DNA of 64,000 nt, from assembly GCA_021819035.1 (NCBI GenBank), contig JAKASL010000002.1, positions 62,001-126,000 of the forward strand, in the 5' to 3' direction. Shown here piece by piece: positions 51,903 through 61,473 of the stretch; position 1 is the first letter of the stretch, and every line of letters begins with the position of its first letter. This DNA comes from an archaeon (GTDB taxonomy: Archaea; Thermoproteota; Nitrososphaeria; Nitrososphaerales; Gagatemarchaeaceae). The notes under the pieces were generated by a model, which worked only from the letters and a program-made list of their open reading frames with translations, made no database searches and had not been told where the DNA came from. Both the position numbers and the translations under genes were made by a program.

Positions 51903-53159
51903 GTGGGCGGCGCGAGGGAAGGCACCAAGAAAGGGAAGGCCCTGTTCCGGAACGCCGGGTTCCTCCGCTATATCGTCATGAGCGCCTCCTCGAGGACAGC
52001 GTCATCGGTCTTCGTGATAGCCGTGGTCTGGGTGGTCTTCGAGTCAACGAGGTCTGTCATTGATGTGGGCATCGTGGCGTTAGCCGAGTCTGTGACCACC
52101 ATCGCGTTCACCCTCCCAGGGGGGGTCTGGGTGGACAGGTACAGCCGGAGCAGACTCCTGGCCGTGTCCAACCTGGTCCGAGCGGCAAGCCTCGGCCTCC
52201 TCGCAGCGGTCATCGCCGTGTATGGATTCCAACTCACCGTCGTCGTGGCTGTGGCGGTCGCATGGTCCGGGGCAACAGAGCTCTACAGGTCATCCAACTA
52301 CTCGTACCTGCCTGAGTTGGTGGCTCCTGGCGAGCTTTCTGACGCCAACGGGGTCACCAGAGCGAGCACCGCTGTTGTCGCTTCCGCCTCCAGCGCCATG
52401 GGTGGCGGAATCATCGCGTTCGCCGGGGCCGTGGTAGCCTTCGCCTACGGCGCCATAGGGTTCGCCGCCGCAGCGGCCTTGGCACTGCTCCTCTATGCCC
52501 GGTCGGTCCCCACCCAGGCAAGGTCCCTTGTCCGTGCGGGGATGCTGTCTGAGGTGAGGGCCGGAATGGGCTGGCTGGTCTCGCAGCGGGGCCTGCTGTA
52601 CCTCTCGATTTCAGCCACCGTGTTCAACTTCCTCGGAGGCGCGGTCTACTACTATCTCGTGGTCTACATGGTTCAGGGGGTCGGCCTGGGGGCGTTCGCC
52701 CTCGGCGTGGCGGTCGGCGCGAACGTCTTCGGGGCCGCACTCGGTTCCCTCGCCCTGGGCCGGACGGGGGGCCTCTCACGGGCGGGCGTAGCTTGGGTCC
52801 TCGGAGTAGGGAGCGTCCCAGGGGCCCTCTATCTCCTGATGGGGCTCGAGCCTCTCTTGGCAGTCGCCATCGCAGCGCTCTTCGGTATCGGGTTCGCGCA
52901 GGGGTTCGGAGGGAACGCGTGGCTCACCGCCGCCCAGAACATAGTGCCGGAAGGGATGAGGGGGCGCTACTTCGCCATAGACGGATTCTTCAGTTTCATC
53001 GGAGGCCCGCCCGCCATTGCGGCCGGGAGCCTGCTCATCGCACTCGTAGGGGTCCTCCCAGCATATACATACATAGGCGCCGCCCTCCTTTTCGCGTCGC
53101 TTGGTTTCGCCGCCCTGAGGGACCTCTGGAAGCTCGATGGGAGGCCAAGTGGAGCGTAG
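51903..53159 (+). CDS. MFS-type transporter
   Basis: 418 residues, about 12 hydrophobic helices; a gene of the MFS_1/MFS_3 type (GGVWVDRYSRSRLLAVSN near residue 72 resembles motif A, with NxxxYLPELVAPGELSDANG as in enterobactin-exporter-like members). Exporter of unknown substrate. GTG at 51903 has TCGATATAACG at about 51871-51881, 26 bp upstream, so leaderless. Another frame overlaps but has no homologous features. Confidence 0.88.
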   Translation: MGGAREGTKKGKALFRNAGFLRYIVMSASSRTASSVFVIAVVWVVFESTRSVIDVGIVALAESVTTIAFTLPGGVWVDRYSRSRLLAVSNLVRAASLGLLAAVIAVYGFQLTVVVAVAVAWSGATELYRSSNYSYLPELVAPGELSDANGVTRASTAVVASASSAMGGGIIAFAGAVVAFAYGAIGFAAAAALALLLYARSVPTQARSLVRAGMLSEVRAGMGWLVSQRGLLYLSISATVFNFLGGAVYYYLVVYMVQGVGLGAFALGVAVGANVFGAALGSLALGRTGGLSRAGVAWVLGVGSVPGALYLLMGLEPLLAVAIAALFGIGFAQGFGGNAWLTAAQNIVPEGMRGRYFAIDGFFSFIGGPPAIAAGSLLIALVGVLPAYTYIGAALLFASLGFAALRDLWKLDGRPSGA

Positions 53160-53265
53160 AGGCGCGCCGGACGTATGGTGGTCCATTGGGTCGCCGTTTT
53201 CACCGTTGAGAATCGTAGCGCCTCTTTAATTGGCGAACGGCTGGTCGGCCTAAGGAGTTAGGGCA

Positions 53266-54153
53266 ATGTTCCTGAGAGTCAGGTTCCACGGGAGGGGGGG
53301 CCAAGGCGCGAAGACCGCCAGCAGGATCTTGGGGAACGCCGCCTTCGGCGATGGCTACAACGCCCAGGACTTCCCTGTCTACGGCGCCGAGAGGAGGGGG
53401 GCGCCGGTCACCGCATTCACCAGGTTCTCCGATTCCGAGATAACCGAACGCGGCTTCATCTTTTCCCCTGACGTGGTTGCCGTGATGGACGACTCGCTTG
53501 TAGCCGACCAGTCGGCCAACCCCTTCGCGGGGCTGCGGAAGGGAGGGCTGGCGATAGTGAACACCACAAGACCCGCAGCCGAGGTGAACGGAGGGAGGGA
53601 CGACGTCACGGTCCTCACCCTCGACCTCACCAGGCAGGCCCTCGACGTCCTCGGGAAGGCGGTCCTCAGCGCGAGCATCGCAGCAGCCGTAGCCAGGTCT
53701 GCGGGGATCAGTGCAGAGGCGTTCGTCGACGGACTCGTCGACGAGCTGAAGGAGGTCGGGCTGTCAGACGACCTCATCTCGAAGAACGTCACCATGGCGG
53801 AGGCTGTCTACGACGAGCTGAAGCCGGTCAAGCTGCGAACTGAGGAGCTTCCGGCGAAGGCGGAGCTCGTCCCCTTCACGGTCGTGGTTTCTGGGGGTGG
53901 GTCGGAGGACATCGTCAACACTGGGAACTCGGCCTCGAGACGCACAGGGAACTGGAGGATCACCAGGCCGGTCATCGACTATCTGAAGTGCACTGACTGC
54001 ATGATCTGCTACGCCTACTGCCCCGAGTCGGCGATGTCGGTGAGAGCAGACGGGAGAGTCGCCATCGACTACGACAACTGCAAGGGGTGCATGATCTGCC
54101 AGACCGAGTGCCCGCCCAGGGCCATCGGCTCGAGCACGGAGGACGGACGATGA
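53266..54153 (+). CDS. 2-oxoacid:ferredoxin oxidoreductase, gamma-delta fusion
   Basis: 295 residues. Residues 1-185 are the gamma subunit (FHGRGGQGAKTASRILG near the start); residues 230-295 are a two-cluster ferredoxin (delta): CTDCMICYAYC and CKGCMICQTEC, two [4Fe-4S] sites. Fused gamma-delta subunits are seen in some archaea and bacteria. ATG at 53266 follows AAGGAG; a CTCTTTAATTGG TATA lies at 53221-53232, giving a short leader of about 12 bases. First gene of a three-gene operon with alpha and beta. Confidence 0.94.
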   Translation: MFLRVRFHGRGGQGAKTASRILGNAAFGDGYNAQDFPVYGAERRGAPVTAFTRFSDSEITERGFIFSPDVVAVMDDSLVADQSANPFAGLRKGGLAIVNTTRPAAEVNGGRDDVTVLTLDLTRQALDVLGKAVLSASIAAAVARSAGISAEAFVDGLVDELKEVGLSDDLISKNVTMAEAVYDELKPVKLRTEELPAKAELVPFTVVVSGGGSEDIVNTGNSASRRTGNWRITRPVIDYLKCTDCMICYAYCPESAMSVRADGRVAIDYDNCKGCMICQTECPPRAIGSSTEDGR

Positions 54154-55373
54154 AACCTGAGCTCATGACAGGTAACCGCGCTGCAGCGTCGGCCGCCAGG
54201 CTCGCCAGGGTCGACTACGTCCCGGCCTACCCCATCACGCCTCAGACCGAGATAATCGAGACCATAGCATACTGGGTGCGGGAAGGGACCATGGACTCCA
54301 AGTTCGTCCAGCTCGAGTCTGAGCACTCCATGATGACCGCCGCCGGGGCCGCCTCCCTGGCAGGGGCCAGGGTTTTCACCGCGACCTCCAGTCAGGGACT
54401 GCTTTACGCCATGGAGATGCTCTACAACGTCTCGGGATGGAGGGCCCCCATGGTGCTAGCGAACGTCTCCAGGGCACTCGCAGCTCCCATAGTCCTCGAA
54501 CCCGACCACAACGACGTGCTCGCCGCCAGGGACAGCGGTTTCCTCCAGTTCCACTCAGAGACCTGCCAGGAGGTCGCGGACCTGGTCCTCCTCGCGTACC
54601 GTGTCGCGGAGGACAGGAGGGTGATGCTACCTGCAATCGTTAACCTGGACGGGTTCTATCTGTCGTTCACACGGGAGAAGGTCGTTCTGCCCGAGCAGGC
54701 GGAGGTCGACGTGTTCCTCCCCCCGTACGACCCACCTCATCCGATCAGGGCGACATCGCCCGTAGCCAAAGGCTCCGCTGTCATGGAAGGGCACCTATAC
54801 AGCTACTTCAGGTACAACATGCACGCGGCCGCCCTCCGCGCCAAGGAAGTGTTCAACGAGGCGGCAAGGGACTACCAGGGGCATTTTGGGAGAGCATATG
54901 GCCCAGTGGACGGATACAGGCTCGAAGACGCAGACTACGTCCTCACCATGTCAAACTCATTCACCACCCTCGGGAGACAGGCGGTGAACCGCATGAGGGA
55001 GCAGGGGGTCAAGGCAGGCCTCCTGAAGCTCAGGATGGTGAGACCGTTCCCCAGCGAAGAGGTGGCAGCTCTCCTGAGGGGGAGAAAGGCCGCCGCGGTC
55101 TTCGACCAGAACCTCTCGCCCGGGATGGGAGGGGTGTTCTACCCGGAGGTCGCAGCCTCGCTCTATCACCTCAAAGACAGGCCGGAGACGCTCCTCCCGG
55201 TGGTCGGCGGACTGGGAGGGAAGCAGCTCACCGCCGACGAGATGTGCAAGGTCTTCGAGACGATGAGGGCCGTGGGCAAGGGGGCCGCGAAGCCGGACCC
55301 TATGTTCCTGATGAGAGCGGATGAGCTGGCTAGGGCGAAGAAGGCGCTGGCCACCGCGGGGGTGCAGGGCTGA
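54150..55373 (+). CDS. 2-oxoacid:ferredoxin oxidoreductase, alpha subunit
   Basis: 407 residues. Begins GNRAAASAARLARVDYVPAYPITPQTEI, the alpha-subunit signature with the substrate and domain-I loops; FEXPDHNDV-like VLEPDHNDVLAARDSGF and later EVAALLRGRKAAAVFDQN are also typical. Pyruvate is the likely substrate, with 2-ketoisovalerate an alternative. ATG at 54150 overlaps the gamma-delta stop (ATGA); a longer frame upstream is a shadow. The beta gene starts on its last base. Confidence 0.94.
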   Translation: MKPELMTGNRAAASAARLARVDYVPAYPITPQTEIIETIAYWVREGTMDSKFVQLESEHSMMTAAGAASLAGARVFTATSSQGLLYAMEMLYNVSGWRAPMVLANVSRALAAPIVLEPDHNDVLAARDSGFLQFHSETCQEVADLVLLAYRVAEDRRVMLPAIVNLDGFYLSFTREKVVLPEQAEVDVFLPPYDPPHPIRATSPVAKGSAVMEGHLYSYFRYNMHAAALRAKEVFNEAARDYQGHFGRAYGPVDGYRLEDADYVLTMSNSFTTLGRQAVNRMREQGVKAGLLKLRMVRPFPSEEVAALLRGRKAAAVFDQNLSPGMGGVFYPEVAASLYHLKDRPETLLPVVGGLGGKQLTADEMCKVFETMRAVGKGAAKPDPMFLMRADELARAKKALATAGVQG

Positions 55374-56338
55374 TGTCCACGACCACGAAGTTCAGGACGC
55401 TGAAGGACATGCCGAAGGAGGACTACATCGCCCCGGGGAACACCTTGTGCGCCGGGTGCGGCGGCGCCCTCGCCATGAGGATATTCCATAAGGTGCTGGG
55501 TCCCAACCTCGCCTGGGTGAACGCGGCGGGGTGCATGACCATCGCCACGTCATACCCCCTGGCCCCCCTGAAGTCGAACTGGCTCTACACCGCCTTTGCG
55601 AGTGCGCCTGCCGGCGCCCAGGGGTTGAGAGACGGGCTGGACGTGCTGATGGCCAAGGGGAAGCTGCGAAGGTCCGAGGACCTCAAGGTGGTCGTCGTCA
55701 CCGGGGACGGGGCGGCCTACGACATCGGGTTCCAGTCCACGGCCGGGGCGATCCAGCGGGGCCTCGACTTCTACTACCTATGCTATGACAACGAAGCCTA
55801 TGGGAACACTGGGTTCCAGATGTCCTCGTCCACACCCTACGGTTCGTCCTCCAAGACAACGCCGGCGACCGCCGCGTTCCCCTACGGCAACACCGACACG
55901 AAGAAGGACCTATTCGAGGCCTGGCGGGCGCTGAAGGCGCCCTACATCGCCACGCTGTCCAACTCCCACGGGGTGGACTTCCTTAGGAAGGTGGAGAAGG
56001 GCGGGACGGCCAAGGGGCCGAAGCTCTACATCGACTTCGCGGCCTGCCCGACCGGGTGGGGCTTCGACCCGAAGCAGTCCATCGAGGTGGAGAAGCTGGC
56101 TGTGCAGACCGGGGCCTGGCCCCTCAAGGAGGCGGTAGACGGCGTGGTGAAGCACACCTACGTCCCTGGCGCGTTCTCGCCCGTCAGGAACTACCTCAGG
56201 ACCCAGGAGAGGTACGAGCACCTCTTCAAACCCGTCGAGAGGCCGGAGGCCATCGCGACCATACAGAAGTCGGTGAACGACTACTGGGCGAAGGCCGCGG
56301 CCGAAGAGGGGCTCAAGGTCAGACTGGCAGAAGGCTAG
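55373..56338 (+). CDS. 2-oxoacid:ferredoxin oxidoreductase, beta subunit
   Basis: 321 residues. Thiamin-diphosphate subunit: CAGCGGALAMRIFHKVLG near residue 24 gives two cluster cysteines, AGCMTIATSYPL a third, and VVTGDGAAYDIGFQS near residue 105 with DNEAYGNTGFQMS near residue 140 forms the ThDP/Mg site. Produces acyl-CoA, CO2 and reduced ferredoxin from a 2-oxoacid. ATG at 55373 shares a base with the alpha stop. Ends the operon. Confidence 0.95.
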   Translation: MSTTTKFRTLKDMPKEDYIAPGNTLCAGCGGALAMRIFHKVLGPNLAWVNAAGCMTIATSYPLAPLKSNWLYTAFASAPAGAQGLRDGLDVLMAKGKLRRSEDLKVVVVTGDGAAYDIGFQSTAGAIQRGLDFYYLCYDNEAYGNTGFQMSSSTPYGSSSKTTPATAAFPYGNTDTKKDLFEAWRALKAPYIATLSNSHGVDFLRKVEKGGTAKGPKLYIDFAACPTGWGFDPKQSIEVEKLAVQTGAWPLKEAVDGVVKHTYVPGAFSPVRNYLRTQERYEHLFKPVERPEAIATIQKSVNDYWAKAAAEEGLKVRLAEG

Positions 56339-56339
56339 G

Positions 56340-56671
56340 ACCCGGTCTCTGTTTGCAGACGTATCCGGCGCGCAGGCACGCCGAAGCCGTGGGGTTGGCG
56401 GCAGACCGGAGGAGCCCCTTCGGCCCAGGCGCACGAGGGCTGCTCCTCCTCAGAATCATGTTCCTTGGGCAGGGACTTCTTCCACTGGCACCCTGTCCTG
56501 AGGACGTGGAGTATGCCGTCCATGACCCTCCTGAACGAGACGGGAGGCCCCCCTGGTGCCTGGCCTCTTCTCCTCTCCGAGCAGCGGCGCCATCTCTGCC
56601 CAGAGGTCGTCGGAAATCCGTCTAATCGTAGGTAATTTCTTCTTCATGGCAGAGCCGCTGAGAGATATCAC
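56340..56671 (-). pseudogene. IS5-type transposase fragment
   Basis: One frame from 56671 gives RISDDLWAEMAPLLGEEKRPGTRG, and another from about 56555 gives PPVSFRRVMDGILHVLRTGCQWKKSLPKE, which together match the N-terminal domain of IS5-family transposases. The join lies in a run of six G (56549-56554 on the plus strand as C). Nothing of the catalytic core (DDE) remains before the end of the fragment near the POR beta gene. An IS relic, decayed. Confidence 0.8.
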
Positions 56672-56821
56672 CCTATCGTCACCGATGTCAGACTGCCTAG
56701 GCCATCAGATGTATTTTTGGGATAGGCTCTTAATCAGTCACATGAGCGTTTACGTAAAAGCGTACGCCGCCTGCCAAAAAGCGGTCTTTAATCGCGATAG
56801 CTGAAACGGCTCCTTCGACTT

Positions 56822-57718
56822 CTAAGGAACAACCAGGACCGAACATTTCGCGTACGTTACGACGCCGCTAGCTACGCTTCCGAGGAGTAATCTCTTTACC
56901 TCGCCGAGGCCTCGCGTTCCCAACATTATTAGATCGATCGTCTCTGAAGTCGCGTACTTCGTTATGCCCCGCACAGGCGATTCAATTTCTTCCTCAATTG
57001 CCAGCTTGACCTTGATTCCCTCCTTCTGTGCCATGGCCGCAACCTCTCCCGTGGCTTTTTCGCCGACCTCCCTCAGTCTTTCCTCGATTTTCTCGATGGG
57101 CACGGCGACGCCTCCCGAATAGGCCGCCCATGGGAGCGTCATGATGTACAGCGCAGTCAGTTCGACTCGTAGCTCCTTTGCCATGTAGACCGCCATCCTC
57201 GCCGCCGTTCGTGCGTGCTCTGAGCCGTCGACGGCCACCAAGATTCGCCTGAACTCGGGGCTCTTTCCATAGCTGTCCATCCTCACGACCAGCACCGGAC
57301 ACTTGGCATTCGCTACCAAGCCACTGGAAACACTGCCAAGCATCATTCTTCGGAAGCCGCCCAGGCCTCTCGTGCCAGTGATAATGAGGTCGCTCCCCGT
57401 AGAGGACGCGTGATCGAGTAGCGTCTGCGCGATAGAGGCGCGAGCCCACAGGATTTCCCTCCTCACTTTCGCTACATCCCTTTTCTCTATCACGGAAGCC
57501 GCCTTTTCAGTGAGCGCCTTCGCTTCCTTATCGAGACGTTCGTAGAATTCTTCGTCCACGAGCTGTCCGCCGTAGATTGAGGGTGATGGGACGACGTGTA
57601 TCACGGTGACCTCGGCGGAGTACGTCCTTGCCAGGGTCGCCCCTACTTCACATGCTTTCAACGCGTTCTCCGAACCGTCAACGGCGATCAAGATCCGGGA
57701 AGGCGTAGCAATACTCAT
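56822..57718 (-). CDS. Tandem universal stress protein (UspA)
   Basis: 298 residues with two Usp domains (about 5-148 and 155-298). Each has the ATP-binding G-2x-G-9x-G(S/T) motif: ITGTRGLGGFRRMMLGSVSSGLV and MLGTRGLGEVKRLLLGSVASGVV. Binds ATP; role unclear, usually stress, starvation or acid response. ATG at 57718 has AAATACATAAG (about 57739-57752) about 26 bp upstream. GC is lower than in the neighbours to the left. Confidence 0.93.
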   Translation of the reverse strand: MSIATPSRILIAVDGSENALKACEVGATLARTYSAEVTVIHVVPSPSIYGGQLVDEEFYERLDKEAKALTEKAASVIEKRDVAKVRREILWARASIAQTLLDHASSTGSDLIITGTRGLGGFRRMMLGSVSSGLVANAKCPVLVVRMDSYGKSPEFRRILVAVDGSEHARTAARMAVYMAKELRVELTALYIMTLPWAAYSGGVAVPIEKIEERLREVGEKATGEVAAMAQKEGIKVKLAIEEEIESPVRGITKYATSETIDLIMLGTRGLGEVKRLLLGSVASGVVTYAKCSVLVVP

Positions 57719-57945
57719 GCTCTCTTCAGCGCCAGCAGCTACTTATGTATTTGAAGCCCTGTACAAGCAACATCGAATTCCGCATCAATCGAGTGATGCG
57801 CTCCTTCATCTTGATGCTTCCGGGAAATCGGCGCATGTGTGAAGCAACGACGCCATAGAGCAAGATTTCCCATGTTTGATTCCCTCCCGTCCCCCGTTGT
57901 CTGTGACGATTATCGAAACATGCCGAGGCCGCATTGGAACTGTTT

Positions 57946-58199
57946 TCACGTTGCTACGCCAGACCATCTCATCAGGGTGACAAATTCATTCAAGAGAAGG
58001 GGAAAACCGGTGACGTATACGAACAGGACCATCAAGTAGTCGGAAGGCACTGGTTTGACACCAGGGATTCCGATTGTGACCACCAGCCCAACCACCAGCA
58101 ACCGCAACTGCCATAAGCAGCGTCTTGCTGGGTGACGATTTCCAGAAGCATTTCATCTCTCTCATGGGCAGAACCGTGAACATTCCAAGATAGAACACT
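57946..58199 (-). pseudogene. C-terminal remnant of a P-type proton ATPase
   Basis: Frame one: VFYLGMFTVLPMREMKCFWK then SSPSKTLLMAV. Frame two, after a shift near 58086-58095: VVTIGIPGVKPVPSDYLMVLF and LLLNEFVTLM, then stop at 57946. This follows the end of the Pma1-like ATPase found at 61625-64000 (LFNVFVLRERKHFWHSMPGKPLLLAI in the last helices), so it is a dead gene tail of that family. The gene's body is missing: the sequence is cut about 18 bp before the IS110 gene's end. Confidence 0.7.
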
Positions 58200-58217
58200 C
58201 ATGAAAGACATTGCAGT

Positions 58218-59284
58218 CTAGGCTGACGGTCCCAGGCCTGCATTCTGCCAGCCGTCTTCGTTCCACTGGGCCATCGAGTTAAACCTCGTCTCGTACCTCT
58301 TCTCGTTTCTCAATCTGTACGGTTCTCTTTTGGAGAGCATGAACCAAATTATCCTCAGCAGCTTCGCGGTCGCCGCAACAATCGCCTTCTGGCTCCCTTT
58401 CTTCCTTGCAAGCCTGTTGTAGAACAGGGCGAGCCTCCCGTCGGGCTCGTTCCTGATGTTGATTCGAGCGCACTGACCGAGTATCCATCTCAGATACGGG
58501 CTCCCTGTCTTGGTGATCCCTCCGTGGTACGCCGTTCCTCCTGAGGGGTGCGTCGACGGGAAGAGGCCTGCGTAGGCGACGAGGCTGTCGGAGTCTTGGA
58601 ACCTGGACACGTCCCCTATTCCGCAGGTGACGAGGAGGGCCGAGTAGAACGAGACGCCAGGAATCGTCATCAGGAGCCTGACCCCGGCGTCGTCGGCAGC
58701 CTCCTTCGATATGACCCTCGACGCTTCATGGACCTCCCTGTCGATCGACTCGACCAGTCTCAGACAGCCCTGAACCTTCAGGTCGTCGATCTTCCGGATC
58801 ACCTCGACGAACCCTTTGGAGAACGGCTTCGCATCAATCCGTACGTTGTTCATGGGGAGATATCCGTGGATTCGGTTCTTGACGTTGGTCCTCATCCTGA
58901 CGAGGTTCGCCCTGTACCTGACGAGTTCCCTCAGTTCCATGGTCTTCTTCGTAGGGATGTACGATTCGGCTATGTACCCTCCTCTCAAGAGGTTCGCGAG
59001 GGTCAAGGCGTCGACCCGGTCAGTCTTCAGCTTCGCTGACGCTATGGCTTTCGTCTTCAAGGGGTTGGAGAGGACGACGTGGTGCCTCCGACCAAGCATC
59101 TGGTAGACCCAGTATCAGGTCGAAGAGGATTCGATCACTGCCTCGGTACCTTGGGGAAGGTCGTCAGAGAACCTTTCCATGTTCTCCTGACTGTTCTCGA
59201 TCCTCTCTTCTCTGTCCACGGTGCCATCTTCTCCATCACAACCGCCTGCGAGCACGCCTTGTGGAGGTCGAGGGACACGTACAT
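58218..59284 (-). mobile_element. IS110-family transposase, broken by stop and frameshift
   Basis: From ATG 59284: SLDLHKACSQAVV (first Asp of the DEDD RuvC-like site) is followed by a one-base loss near 59225-59232, then EERIENSQENMERF, TEAVIESSST (the Glu), an in-frame TGA (59115-59117) in place of a conserved Trp, YWVYQML, KTDRVDALTLANLL (the two further Asp), and from about residue 190 the transposase_20 domain (LLMTIPGVSFYSALLV, GLFPSTHPSGGTAYHG). About 355 residues in total if repaired. Base composition is closer to the host than to the genes on its right. Ends and bridge RNA were not found. Confidence 0.88.
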
Positions 59285-59425
59285 GGGAAAGGCGTCGTCT
59301 GATTGCTTCTTACGGTGATGCGTTTGGTCCGGATGATGAGGTGCTCTCTTACCGCTCACATCCGACTAACAGAGTCCTATCGACCGAGAGGAAGACATTT
59401 TACTGGGCGCCCCCGTCTTTATCGC

Positions 59426-61417
59426 ATGTCTCTTGAGCCCCTTTTCAGACCATCGAGCATTGCCGTTGTAGGTGCTTCGAGGGAGAAATCGAAGATTGGC
59501 AACATAATTCTGCGCAACTTGATGGGGACTTACAACGGCAAAATCTTGCCGATCAATCCCTCCGCGGAAGTCGTGGAAGGCATTCCCGCATTCAGATCTT
59601 TGGCCGATGCAAGGGCGCCAGTGGATCTGATGGTAGTCGCTGTTCCGCGAGAAATCGTACCCAAAGTAGTCGGTGAAGCCATCGAGAGCGGCGTCAAGGC
59701 CGGAATAATCATAACTTCCGGATTCCGTGAAGCAGACGCGATCGGCGCAAAACTAGAGGCGGAAATCACGGAAGCTGCCTCCAAAAGCGGTCTGCGTCTT
59801 CTGGGACCAAACACGTTGGGGTTGATCACGCGGAGGTTCAATGCCACCTTCAGTTTCTCAGACGTGAAGGTCGGTGGACTCGCACTGGTGAGCCAGAGCG
59901 GAGGAATAGGGGTGTACATGCTCAATTGGGCACACAGGACGCGCACTGGATTGAGTCATTTTGTCAGTCTTGGGAACCAGTGCAACGTGACTGAAGCGGA
60001 TGTCTACGAGTACCTTTCGACCGACGAGGAAACAAAGGCGATTTTCAGCTACAACGAAGGGGTGGCAAACGGCAAAGCCTTCCTGGAAACTGTCTCGCGA
60101 GTTACCACGAAGAAACCCATCGTCTTCCTGAAGGGCGGCCTCGGTAAGAAGGGGGCGGAAGCGGTCAAGACTCATACGGGAAGCCTCGCCGGGTCTTCCG
60201 AGTTGTTCAGAGCTGCCGTGAGGACTTGCGGTGGCATCTACGTGGAGAGCCTGGAGGAGTTCTTGGACCTCGCGAAACTCGTACTTTCAGGCGAAAAAGT
60301 CCAACCCGAAATTCTCTTGATCACGAACTCTGGAGGTCACGGCGTACTTGCAACCGATGAGATCGAGCGCCAAGGGTTGAGCCTGGCCAAGCTTCCGGAC
60401 GAGATTTCAAAGAAACTCAGAAGTATTTTGCCAGTTCAAAGCTTACCAAAGAACCCGCTTGATCTCTCAGGAGACGCGGATGCCGCAAGGTACTCCGCCG
60501 CGTTGAACTCTGTCCAGGACATTGATTGCACAAAAGTCGTGATGGTTCAGTCACTCCCAACCATCAGCTGTTCGGAGTTCGCAAGAGTGCTGCTGAATTA
60601 CAAGGGAAATAGCGTCATGGGAGTCGTAATGGGAATGGACGAGGAAGCGGCTGTAAGGACCTTGGAGTCATCGGGGGTGCCTGCTTACAGATTCCCAGAG
60701 GATGCTATTCGCTCGCTCAATCACTTGATTTCAAGACATAACCCAATAGTGAAGAAACCAACGTCAAACCCACCGCAAGAAGCTTCACGTGTTGTCTCCG
60801 GCAAGTCCTACTTGAGCGATGATGATGCGTTCAGGATAATGCGCATCTACGGCTTGGGAACAGCAAAATGGGGGATCGCGAGCGAAGTGCGCGAGGCCGA
60901 ACAAACAGCCGATCGCATTGGCTGCCCTGTCGTAATGAAGATTTCTACCGATTCGCCCACTCATAAGACAGAACTGGGAGGCGTAAGAGTAAACGTAGAA
61001 CGGAACGAGGTCTCAACGGCTTTTCAAGAGCTTTCAAAGATCTCGCCTAGAGTACTCATCCAACAGCAGCTTTCTGGTGCAGAGATATTCATTGGAGGGA
61101 TTGACGACGCAACATTTGGAAAGGCAGTAGTGGTCGGTTTGGGTGGAACGTACGTAGAGGTTTTCAAGACGCTGAGCTACGGACTCTGTCCGTTATATGA
61201 AGAGGAGGCAAGGGACATGTTAGAACAAAGCAAAGTCTCCGAGCTTCTCTCCGCGAGGAAGAGGAACTATGATGAAACCTCCGTCGTTGATTCACTTACT
61301 AAGATTTCGCGCATGATAGTTGACCTCGATGTCAAACAACTTGACGTCAACCCAGTGATAGTGAATGAAAGTGGAAGCTATGTGGTCGATGCCAGGATAG
61401 TTCTTTCGTCCTCCTGA
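59426..61417 (+). CDS. ADP-forming acyl-CoA synthetase
   Basis: Forms acyl-CoA and ADP + Pi from acid, CoA and ATP (or the reverse, gaining ATP). 663 residues, alpha and beta fused: CoA-binding Rossmann (FRPSSIAVVGASREKSKIGNI), LLGPNTLGLI, phosphohistidine in VKTHTGSLAGSSELF near residue 250, then an ATP-grasp beta domain from about 465 (YGLGTAKWGIA, ELGGVRVNV). Substrate unknown; acetate, 3-hydroxypropionate and aryl acids are options. ATG 59426 has ACATTTTACTGGG at about 59394-59406; the frame runs further up but only as a non-homologous extension. GC and codon use (AAA, GAA, ATT) differ from the rest of the window. Confidence 0.92.
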   Translation: MSLEPLFRPSSIAVVGASREKSKIGNIILRNLMGTYNGKILPINPSAEVVEGIPAFRSLADARAPVDLMVVAVPREIVPKVVGEAIESGVKAGIIITSGFREADAIGAKLEAEITEAASKSGLRLLGPNTLGLITRRFNATFSFSDVKVGGLALVSQSGGIGVYMLNWAHRTRTGLSHFVSLGNQCNVTEADVYEYLSTDEETKAIFSYNEGVANGKAFLETVSRVTTKKPIVFLKGGLGKKGAEAVKTHTGSLAGSSELFRAAVRTCGGIYVESLEEFLDLAKLVLSGEKVQPEILLITNSGGHGVLATDEIERQGLSLAKLPDEISKKLRSILPVQSLPKNPLDLSGDADAARYSAALNSVQDIDCTKVVMVQSLPTISCSEFARVLLNYKGNSVMGVVMGMDEEAAVRTLESSGVPAYRFPEDAIRSLNHLISRHNPIVKKPTSNPPQEASRVVSGKSYLSDDDAFRIMRIYGLGTAKWGIASEVREAEQTADRIGCPVVMKISTDSPTHKTELGGVRVNVERNEVSTAFQELSKISPRVLIQQQLSGAEIFIGGIDDATFGKAVVVGLGGTYVEVFKTLSYGLCPLYEEEARDMLEQSKVSELLSARKRNYDETSVVDSLTKISRMIVDLDVKQLDVNPVIVNESGSYVVDARIVLSSS

Positions 61418-61473
61418 ATAGAATATGGTCTTAAGTCAAGAGCCAGATGGTTTGAACACTTTCAATCAGGGTC

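Noticed and set aside
56749-56758. Palindrome TTTACGTAAA as a possible operator
   Set aside because: A ten-base perfect palindrome in lower-GC DNA between the IS5 relic and UspA end; it is not near any start codon, so it may be chance.
57839-58116. Plus-strand short frames before the IS110
   Set aside because: Antisense to the ATPase remnant, with no motif or promoter of their own.
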